NCBI GenBank assembly: GCA_030568195.1
Contig: JAJLTO010000011.1
Coordinates: 1-64,000 of the forward strand
Source of the DNA: Dipodascopsis uninucleata var. uninucleata
Lineage: Eukaryota > Ascomycota > Lipomycetes > Lipomycetales > Lipomycetaceae
DNA: 64,000 nucleotides
Direction: 5' to 3'
Shown: one piece after another, positions 55,855 through 64,000 of the stretch
Layout: every line of letters starts with the position of its first letter
Numbering within the stretch: position 1 is the stretch's first letter
The notes under the pieces: model-generated
What the model saw: the letters and a program-made list of their open reading frames with translations, nothing else
Database searches by the model: none
Told to the model about the DNA's origin: nothing
Translations under genes and position numbers: made by a program

Positions 55855-58800
55855 TTAGCCCACTAAGACACCTCTAGATCGCGTACTGTAGTCTTCTGAA
55901 GGAGAATCTTCGCGGCCCAAGCTCTTTTGAACACATTCATCCAGAATTCCACACATTTCCTCCATGATTTCCCAAGGGCTTCCGCTGAGTGACAAAATCA
56001 CCCATTTTAATAAGCCAACCGTAAGATTTTTATTCGCCATCTGATGCAACTGATCTGGCGTTTTTGCTTGATTCATTCTTTCCAAAAATCGGCGGCCACT
56101 TTCAGCAGCTATTGCCCATTCAGTATCTTTCCATTGAGCGGAATGTGCGTGAGATATATTGGTTGCTCCGGAGAGTATATCTGATTCTGGACCTTCAAGG
56201 CAGAACGCGTAAGCCCAAAATACAAACGTACAAGACACAATCATTGCGGGCCTATGTAGAAACTCATCTTCTAAGACTGAGTAACCAACAGGATAGCCAT
56301 TATTATCACTAACCATAAAAATATGATACAAAGCTTTCATTGAATGGAAAGCTGCTATACGAGCACTGGGCGTATGCGCCCACTCGTAAACATGCCGCTT
56401 TGATGCGATAAAATCTTGTCGAAGCGTAGATCTTCCAAGAACTCTGCGATCACCACAGAAAACGTGCAAGTCATATCTCATGTGATACATGGAAATATGT
56501 GAGAGATGATATAATACAATATAAAACTGTCGATTCTTATCTTTAGCTTTCAACGACGTGGGATCAGCAGCCGCAATCTGTAACTCATAATCTTCCTTCC
56601 AGAAGTCAAAGGCACGGCCAAGAGTGGACTTCCATGTGTCACGGAACGATCCCCAGCCAATAGAAGAAATTTGCAACGCCTGCTGCGACATTTGTATGGA
56701 TAAGGATACTATGCCACATAGAAGAACAAGTCGTCCAAAGCCATCAACTTCGACACTTTGATGATTTAGAAGTCGCTTAAGTCCGACCAGGAATGGCACT
56801 GTCGGCTTGTCGAGAAGCTGTTTCCTGTTATCGTCTGTAGATTCCCAGATCATATCATCACAAGGTAGCGATAATCGCATTTCATGTGGATACATGAGTA
56901 GATTATGACCAAACAAAACTGCATGGAGAACATCAAGAATGAAAGCCATGAAGACAGCACGCTTTATAGATTCTGCTTCAACCCATCTTTGCCATGTGCT
57001 TGTGCCATCAGCTTCATCGGAAGAAAAAGCAATAGAAGGGTCTAGGAGCGTAGTTCCTCTACGAATAAGTTGCAATGTAGCACCATGATGTATGTGAGCA
57101 CGTTCATGAAATTTTCTGGTTGTCATCGCTTTCTCATACACTTCTAATAGTAAGAGACTTTGTAATATCCAAACTCTAGTGGGCGGATGAAATCCTGGAG
57201 AGGAAAATATTATCCAACGCAGAGGTTCTGCTATTGCCTTTGCCAGATCATCTGAATTTTCGTATGCAGCTCCGATGACTATCATACTTAGGACCAACGG
57301 ACTCGGAGAATTGTCTATTTCAAAAGAGCCCCGATGTAAAATAGGAAATTGAAAATGAAATTTACTCCAGTAAGCATCAATATAATGCTGTATTTTTTCT
57401 AATGTGAATTCTGCATTTGATTCTAATGTTGGAATTATACTTAATAGCTCTACACGCTTCGAATCGGAGATAGTCTTCGATTGATGAAACGATGGTGGAG
57501 TAGACAGCTGTGATAAATCGACAAGAGGTGTTTCCAAAAAAGTGTTTGTGTCAGATTGCAATAGAAAGTCTCGAGAACTAGACAACATGGCATCAGAGAA
57601 TAGCCAATCGATTAAGTCTGCGGATGGCGATATCTCGGACCGGTTCGTTTGTGGGCCGGTATTAGGTTGTTCAGACGATCTCGAAAACGGACCGCCATTA
57701 GAAGGCTGAAAAAGCGAAGAAGGAATCTGAGTAGGTGTATTCACAGTTTGCGGGCTTTCAGATAAGGAGTCTAGCAACATTTTCAAGTCAGAAGTAGGTT
57801 CTGTCATGAAAGGAAAGGCAGCTGGCGGTTGTTGATGAGTTTGCTGGCTCGAACAAGTATGTAATGCATCAGCATCAGATGTATTATTATTATCGATACT
57901 TAAATTCGCAGTAATTCTTTGAGCCTGATTCGAAAATATGCGAGGGGAAGCTGAAATATGCGGGGAAAAATGTGCGCGTAATGTTGCAGATGAATTTGCT
58001 CTAGCTGGTGCTGCAGTAAAAGTCCACGTTGAATCGGCAGTGCTTTCTCTATCCACCAAGTTTTCCGGAAGAGCAATAGGCCTTGAACCATCCCTTAAGG
58101 TAGTCTTCGTTATTTCCGCTGGCTTAGGTGCTTTGCCAGGCGTAAGCAAGTTAGATTGTTTAATATTGTTACCATTATTGCTATTATTCACCGCACTTTC
58201 TTGTTGCATGGAGAACCGCCGCTTATGTCGCTCATAGTGCCGAAGCTGTAAGTCTTCTCTTACAAACGATTTTGAGCAATCAGGCCAGCTGCAGCGATAT
58301 ATCTCCTTGGGAGAGTGATTGAGCTGATGACGACCGAGATGCTCCAAGCGAGTAAAGGACTTGTTACATCCCGCAACGTCGCACACAAATATTTTTTCCA
58401 GACCTTTCCTCGACTTTGCTTTCTTTTTCTTCTTTGCACTACCATCCACATCTCCCTGATCACCATCCGGTTCCTCAGATGGTGTCCTATGCTTTTTGCT
58501 GGCTGCTTCTGGACCAGCAGAAGAAAAAGTCACATTACTAGGAAAAGAAGAAGAGTGTTGCTGATATGACTTGCCTTTTCCATTTTCCAATGAAGCCTCC
58601 CCTATGCCATTTACATTAGCACAATCACTACCACTGGAAGTAGATAAGGCAGCCGAAGAGTTTGAAGACGTCGGTGTACCAGAGACGTCAGGGCTATGAT
58701 TAGTAGTTGCAGCAGCTGCCGATACGACGGGTTTTCCAACTGAAATACCTAGTGGAAGCCTAGGATCCGACAAAACCGGAGAATCCTGTTGAGGGCTAAT

Positions 58801-58866
58801 CATCGTGAGCTCTGCATGTCTGCTTCCAGTCGATAGAAGCTTAAGACTATTGTCAATCTCGATCAC
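55855..58866 (-). CDS. C2H2 zinc-finger transcription factor with fungal-specific domain
   Basis: A 1003-residue nuclear regulator. Residues 1-140 are Ser/Thr-rich and disordered, then a basic block (KKKKKAKSRK, 145-154) likely forms the nuclear signal. Two C2H2 fingers follow: Cys162, Cys167, His180, His184 and Cys192, Cys197, His210, His214, the second with the ERHKRR end. Residues 220-480 are low-complexity. From about 490 (KIQHYIDAYWSKFHFQFPIL) to 850 the fungal-specific regulatory domain shared with Zn2Cys6 proteins is present, as in the Klf1 / AmdX-like C2H2 group. The gene is intronless and complete. It lies between the beta-mannosidase and the pentitol dehydrogenase genes and may regulate either; this rests on position only. 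Confidence 0.9.
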   Translation of the reverse strand: MIEIDNSLKLLSTGSRHAELTMISPQQDSPVLSDPRLPLGISVGKPVVSAAAATTNHSPDVSGTPTSSNSSAALSTSSGSDCANVNGIGEASLENGKGKSYQQHSSSFPSNVTFSSAGPEAASKKHRTPSEEPDGDQGDVDGSAKKKKKAKSRKGLEKIFVCDVAGCNKSFTRLEHLGRHQLNHSPKEIYRCSWPDCSKSFVREDLQLRHYERHKRRFSMQQESAVNNSNNGNNIKQSNLLTPGKAPKPAEITKTTLRDGSRPIALPENLVDRESTADSTWTFTAAPARANSSATLRAHFSPHISASPRIFSNQAQRITANLSIDNNNTSDADALHTCSSQQTHQQPPAAFPFMTEPTSDLKMLLDSLSESPQTVNTPTQIPSSLFQPSNGGPFSRSSEQPNTGPQTNRSEISPSADLIDWLFSDAMLSSSRDFLLQSDTNTFLETPLVDLSQLSTPPSFHQSKTISDSKRVELLSIIPTLESNAEFTLEKIQHYIDAYWSKFHFQFPILHRGSFEIDNSPSPLVLSMIVIGAAYENSDDLAKAIAEPLRWIIFSSPGFHPPTRVWILQSLLLLEVYEKAMTTRKFHERAHIHHGATLQLIRRGTTLLDPSIAFSSDEADGTSTWQRWVEAESIKRAVFMAFILDVLHAVLFGHNLLMYPHEMRLSLPCDDMIWESTDDNRKQLLDKPTVPFLVGLKRLLNHQSVEVDGFGRLVLLCGIVSLSIQMSQQALQISSIGWGSFRDTWKSTLGRAFDFWKEDYELQIAAADPTSLKAKDKNRQFYIVLYHLSHISMYHMRYDLHVFCGDRRVLGRSTLRQDFIASKRHVYEWAHTPSARIAAFHSMKALYHIFMVSDNNGYPVGYSVLEDEFLHRPAMIVSCTFVFWAYAFCLEGPESDILSGATNISHAHSAQWKDTEWAIAAESGRRFLERMNQAKTPDQLHQMANKNLTVGLLKWVILSLSGSPWEIMEEMCGILDECVQKSLGREDSPSEDYSTRSRGVLVG

Positions 58867-60136
58867 TATCGTAACTATATTCTTTTCTGTCTTTATGTGA
58901 CTATAGTGTGGTAATAAAGGCCCTCAACTGTTAAAGTATATTTTTCCGACGCGAAGCTACTTCGTAAAATAATTCCCTAATTGTCTTTTCTAGTTAAATG
59001 TTGTAATTATCGCTACACAGGTTGACACCCCTACTAATATTATTTAGCCCGGCAAATCTACTGGTGACAGGCTCTCGATAGGTAGAATGAAAATTCATAA
59101 AACGGAAAAAAAGAAAAAAAACGAATTCGCAGCGGGATTGCTAGCTTTCGGATGGCGGGGTCAGAGTTCAACTATTATTTGTTCAGTGGTTGTATTGAGA
59201 GTTCTGGATCCCAAAACGCTTGCACAATCGCAGGAACTCTTTGTTTTCTATCTTTATTTTCTATCCTCGCGAATAAATGACTAACGCTGTATTCTAATAC
59301 TTAAAGCCAACGACTGCCACGACACGCACATTAAAATAAGAAAGAGCTATATGAAAACGGGTGAACTCTGATCACAGAGAATCAGACTTGCCGTCAGATA
59401 TTATTTTTTGATACAGAAGTTTTAATACTGTTAATTAATATATGATTTGTACTGAATATACTACGACTGTCGCAGCAGCAGTTACCCGCATTAACGAGCT
59501 TGCGGGGAAATTGAAAGTCCGGGTAACTAGAAAGTGTCTCTGAAAAGACTTTGTGACCGATCCGAATAAGCATTTATTGTGCGGGCAAGAGACGTATATA
59601 TGCCTATACGGAGCCTAGCAGCTCACAATTCACAGACCAAGTCTTCCTAGAACACAGATACGCAGAACTGCGATCACACGACCCCATATGTCTACGACAG
59701 GGCAGTATGTGGTGTTGCAGGTCACTGGTAGATCTTGCCGTCGTCTATAGAAGTTTTTTAGCTGCGGGTGTTGAGAGTGACTAGTGCGTTATGGAAATTC
59801 TCATATTGTTACATACTCAATATGATGCAATGGTGTACTAAATAACCAGAGATCAAGCCTTGCATGAGCTGTCTTCGGATACGGGGAATATCAGTCAGCA
59901 CCAATGAGTCATTTGCATGATGCATACATGGTACTGTATTCAATTAAGTGCTCATAATGAGCTGGAAAACAGGATCATACTATATAACCTATAAAAATAG
60001 CCGACATACAAATATATATATATGTATGTGCACTGGCAGTAGATGCTTAGAATTACATGGTAGCTGTACATTGTTTTCTTTGTGAGAAACAGATGGAAAG
60101 ACTGTGCTATGAGTGCTAGTTCGTTGTGTTTTTCCC
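58867..60136. other. intergenic DNA, no gene seen
   Basis: About 1.3 kb. The left part is the promoter of the C2H2 gene. An imperfect AT-rich hairpin lies around 60003-60028. Confidence 0.55.
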
Positions 60137-61003
60137 TAAAGTAGTGTGTATCCGCCGTCGATGACAATATCTAAATCGCAAGACGAAAGTTAGTCAGTGT
60201 TCAAGACTCAGCGTAGATATCTTAGAGATACAGCAATTAAAAAAGACTATCAAAATATTCTTACCTGAGCCAGTAGTATAGGTGCTAGCATCGGAGGCAA
60301 GGTAGATGTAGGCACCGACAAGCTCATCGACGTGGGCCTCTCGCTGCATCGGGGTCAGCTTCTTCCATTCCTCTCTCATAGTCACATCGGCGAACTTTGT
60401 AATCTCGGTGATAGTATATCCAGGAGAAACGCAGTTGACACGTGCGTAGGGTGCCCATTCGACAGCAAGGTTCTTAGTCAAGTGCGTAACTGCAGCCTTG
60501 GAAACATTGTACGCCGTCTGGCGCTGTGGAACGTTGACAATATGGGCAGAGATAGACGATGTGAATATGAGAGATCCAAAGCCCTGCTTCTTAAACTGAA
60601 TTCCAGCACACTTGGCCACGTAATAACTACCATTGATATTGACATCCATAAGTTTGTGCCATTCTGAGTGATCCGGGGGATCAATTAAGGCACCAGCAGT
60701 CCATGTAATTCCAGCATTGGATACGACAATATCAATTTTTCCAAACTTCTCCACACCGACCTTGAAAGCATTCTCAACTGCCTCGGTATCAGTAACGGGG
60801 CATTTGACAGCAATAACCTGCACCTGTGTAGCACTAGCAATTTCTTCTGCGGTCTTGAGTGCAGTCGTCGAGCTGTTATAGCCCAGGATGATATCAGCAC
60901 CGGCTTCTGCAAAGCCGTTGGCGATAGCAAGACCAATTCCAGTGGAGCCTCCTGTAATCAAGGCAACCTTTCCCTTCAGCGAGAAACGAGAGAGAGCACC
61001 CAT
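60137..61003 (-). CDS. SDR polyol dehydrogenase, likely L-xylulose reductase type
   Basis: Exon 1 (61003-60265) and a tiny exon 2 (60171-60137, 35 nt) flank a 93-bp intron with a TGACTAAC branch and CGATTTAG acceptor. The 257-residue product ends TTGSDIVIDGGYTLL, the classical SDR C-terminus; without splicing the protein would end in an unrelated tail. It is a classical short-chain dehydrogenase: TGGSTGIG (18-25), NAG (95-97), a catalytic Ser in FTSSISAH, and Tyr/Lys in TAYNVSKAA. The sequence resembles the fungal D-arabinitol / mannitol dehydrogenase, sorbose and L-xylulose reductase group. The strand-2 end (LGYNSS) lacks the acidic residue of NAD-specific enzymes, which favours NADPH. It is divergent from the L-arabinitol dehydrogenase gene; L-xylulose to xylitol is the next reaction in that pathway. 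Confidence 0.88.
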
Positions 61004-62883
61004 AGCTAGCAGCTAAAAGTGCAGATATGTATGCGTTAGTGTCTAGTCAAAATTGTACCTTCTTACGCAATGCATGATCAAGCAGAAGGGCTTACCTTAC
61101 CTCTGAATTTCAAGAAATGTATTTGAGTCGACTGTGGCTTAAGAGGAAGTAACAATTACGCTGAGAACAATAAGCTGTTCTACATAAACTGTTATATATG
61201 GAACGAAGCTACCTATGACAAGCCTAGTCAATATAACCATGATTTTCCAGCACTTTATTTCCCTCTCTACCAAGCCATGTTTACTATCTTTCACCTCTGC
61301 CAATACTATACAGACCCCCACACCAGATTTTTTTCTTTTTAAAAGAGTTACTCCCATCTGCTGTCACTACTTACTACAGATATTTTAACTATTTACAGTT
61401 TCGAGCAGCTTTTGATAAAGTATCTGTGCTGTACAGCGAGGTCGTAAAATACATTCGATTATATAAGTCATGTCTAATCTTCCCCGGAACAAAAACTAAT
61501 AAGATAATTACTTAGTCATTATACTAAATTGCCTATTGATGACATAAGTAATCAGTTCGGCCCCTAACTATTTAGCATATTCATTGTATGGGTGCGAACC
61601 CGGCGCTTGTCCGATGTGCTATTAGCTGTTGTATCTGCATATAAAATATGAGGGCAAGGTATATTAAGAATGTCACGGAAACTGAGTTTTAAGCAGTTAT
61701 ACGAAAAGCAGAAATGCAGCCGACAAACAATTTGTCGACTTCTATATAAAAAAAGCCGGATTAGTATCCTGTTAACGCTATAGAGCCAATATTTATTTGT
61801 CTTTCTTCTGTCAAGGGCTACGCGGTTATGTCGAATGATCTGTTGAGCTTTGGCAGAATGTCGAGAGCGAAACCTAAAATCAAGTTTGAACTTTTATTAC
61901 CCCTCCTTCCTAACAATGCATCAATAGCAAAGTTTCATTTAGCCTATATAACCGGTATTCAGCCCCGCTATGCCTGTGAATCTCTTGCTTGTATAAAGCC
62001 ACTATTCCCACTTTCACGAGAGTGATAGGCCAGTAATTTTTCCGGTTCCCAGAGTTTGATTGGCTTCTGACGTGTTGGCAAAATCTCCCACTAACTGCAG
62101 CATAGCTAGTATTTCATCCCACATGGATCATAGAGTCCTAACTAGAGAACACCCCAGTTCAGCATATTTAGACGGCGTGGCAAACCTATTTGAAAATGGC
62201 TGACAAGAATCTGGCCGGGAAAAACAAACCCCAAAGCAACAATTATTGCCGTAATATCCTAAAAGTACTCTCCTCCACGTACCTTAAGGAGCGGATGAGT
62301 GGATTCGCTCTGTAAACAAATCAACGCTGTGCTCTTTCAAGTAAATGTGGCATAATTGATGGTTTAGAGCTTGTTTTAATGCTATTTTCGGGATCAAATT
62401 GGGATCAAGGCTCAAAAGCTGCTATGCGTATACTTTACCAAGAAGTGCGACAACTATTTGGGCAGTTTCTGAATGGCAGATACTCGCGCTTCCGTAAGCG
62501 CAAGACAGCCCAGTAAAATGAATTACAAATTTTAACTAAGGATACTGCTTAGTACATTAAAATACGGTTTGCATGTTTAGCCGTCACTGCTTCCGTGAAT
62601 GGGCTATTTTGTAAAGCGTTATTGATCCTACATCAAATAATTATATTAAGTGATTGAGATCCTTCACTTTGACTCTCCAAAAGATCTTCCACCTGTGACC
62701 ACAAAACCCATATAGCTCGCATCAGGAAACTGGAAAGTTGTATTTTATTTATTTATCTATATAGAATCATAGATCAGGGTACGCTATTGCTTCCTTCGAA
62801 AGCCGAAACAGCTATTCAATTTCAAGTTCAAGAACCTCCACTGCATTCTCATACACAATCACAGTTACAGCACCCGCATAAAA
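61004..62883. other. shared upstream region of SDR and LAD genes
   Basis: A 1.9-kb divergent intergenic region that must contain both promoters. It holds no gene above 72 codons and no domain. An AT-rich tract with CTATATAG at about 62756-62763 precedes the LAD start by 120 bp. Confidence 0.55.
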
Positions 62884-64000
62884 ATGACTGTCGCACAAAA
62901 GCCAAACGTCGGCGTCTTTACCAACCCTTCACATGATTTATATATTGCTTCTTGCAGTCCAGATTCTGCAGCTCTCGAACCTGCTCCTGGGGAGGTAATT
63001 GTACACGTCAAGGCGACTGGTATTTGCGGGTAAGTAAAAGCTGAAGAGGAGGTGCTTCGTAGACTTTTTTATAGAACAAAAGGACTTTCTGACACGGCTG
63101 ATAGGTCCGATATTCACTTCCAGAAGCATGGCCAGATCGGGCCTACTATGGTTGTTAGAGAAGAGCACATTCTCGGACACGAGAGTGCTGGTATTGTCAT
63201 CGCTGTCCATCCTACTGTTACTAGCCTAAAGGTGGGAGATAAGGTTGCCTTGGAGCCCGGTGTTCCATGCTACAAGTGCAAACAGTGTCTCTCTGGATAC
63301 TACAATGGCTGTCCTGATGTACAGTTCAAGAGTACACCGCCAGTTCCTGGATTCTTGAGAAGATATGTCAATCACCCTGCGGAGTGGTGCCACAAGATCG
63401 AGGGCCTCACTTACGAGGAGGGTGCTTTGCTCGAGCCATTGTCAGTTGTGTTATTTGGAATTGAGACCAGCGGTCTAAAGCTTGGCGATCCTCTGGTTAT
63501 TTGTGGAGCAGGACCAATTGGCATCATTGCTGCCCTTTCGGCTAATGCTGCTGGTGCTTCGCCCATTGTCATCACTGATGTTTCAGAGTCACGACTAGAC
63601 TATATCAAGAAGCTTGTCCCAAGGGTAAACACTGTTCTCGTTTCCCGAGGGCAGACTCCAGAGGATGTTGCGTCTGAGATTATCAAGGCTGCTGGCGGAA
63701 TCAAGCCACGCGTCTGTTTGGAATGCACCGGCGTTGAGTCATCTCTCGCCTCAGGTATTTACTCGCTTGAGTTCAGAGGAGTGTGTCACTGCATTGGTGT
63801 TGGTGCCACATTTCAGAATATTCCATTCATGCATTTATCTGTTAATGAAATCGAGGTTAAATTTCAGTATCGGTATGCTAACCAGTGGCCGAAGGCTATC
63901 CGAATTATGCGAGAAGGACTCGTCAACGGCATTCAAAACATTATCACTCACAAGTTTAAGTTGGAAGATGCGGTCAAGGCATTTTCGACTTCTGCAGATC
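62884..64000 (+). CDS. L-arabinitol 4-dehydrogenase, cut by window edge
   Basis: Exon 1 (62884-63029) and exon 2 (63105 to beyond the window) flank a 75-bp intron with donor GTAAGT and branch CTGAC. The junction restores ATGICGSDIHFQKHG, with the catalytic zinc Cys. At least 347 residues are present; the family is about 360-380, so only the last few dozen are missing. It is a zinc medium-chain dehydrogenase oxidising L-arabinitol to L-xylulose with NAD. ILGHESAG supplies the next zinc ligand. PCYKCKQCLSGYYNGC holds the structural zinc cysteines. STPPVPGFLRRYVNHPAEWC and LLEPLSV are hallmarks that separate LAD from xylitol and sorbitol dehydrogenases. GAGPIG binds the cofactor. It is divergent from the SDR gene that likely performs the next step. 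Confidence 0.92.

Noticed and set aside
61585-61610. GTGCGAACCCGG resembling a tRNA B box
   Set aside because: No A box or acceptor stem pairing is found upstream at the right distance.

Overview
The window is a chromosome end of an ascomycete fungus. It opens with 19 copies of a 10-bp telomere unit (TAGGGTTACA on the G-rich strand), C-rich strand first, so the telomere is at the left and the chromosome continues to the right. The genome is AT-rich with spacious intergenic DNA. Genes are mostly intronless or carry 1 to 4 short introns (49 to 106 bp) with GTAAGT/GTATGT-like donors and CTAAC/CTGAC-like branch points. Zn2Cys6 regulators, OPT transporters and an L-arabinitol dehydrogenase are typical ascomycete genes. 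This intron density together with compact yeast-like genes fits an early-diverging Saccharomycotina lineage (Lipomycetes-like) or Taphrinomycotina; I cannot decide which.

Layout. 1-195 telomere; 196-3.4 kb subtelomeric DNA without a clear gene, including a stretch resembling a decayed 25S rRNA fragment. 3.5-5.1 kb a DHA1-type MFS exporter. 5.1-9.4 kb a pair of inverted repeats (182 bp perfectly identical) around 3.7 kb of gene-free DNA. 11-12.5 kb a secreted clan GH-A glycosidase; 13.4-15.6 kb a five-exon Zn2Cys6 regulator with a cluster of CGG triplets upstream. 16-18.4 kb a graveyard: two fragments of a medium-chain reductase around a remnant of a secreted-protein gene. 20.4-32.5 kb GH43 glycosidase, alpha/beta-hydrolase, OPT transporter, AIF/FSP1-like flavoprotein (3 exons), second Zn2Cys6 regulator. 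33-33.9 kb a seven-TM protein; 34-38.4 kb decayed DNA. 38.4-50.3 kb SMP-30-type lactonase, secreted GH76 endo-mannanase, secreted multicopper oxidase, second OPT transporter. 53-64 kb two-exon GH2 beta-mannosidase, C2H2 regulator, SDR polyol dehydrogenase and, divergent from it, L-arabinitol 4-dehydrogenase cut by the window edge.

How the genes fit together. The living genes form a nutrient-scavenging and detoxification set: secreted and intracellular glycosidases (GH-A clan, GH43, GH76, GH2), peptide uptake (two OPTs), sugar-acid lactone hydrolysis, and two steps of fungal L-arabinose breakdown (LAD and a likely L-xylulose reductase), with three local regulators. This is the usual content of fungal subtelomeres, where accessory catabolic genes are gained and lost; the fragments between them show loss in progress.

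Exon boundaries were worked out by hand from reading frame, splice signals and family motifs. No alignment or database search was run.
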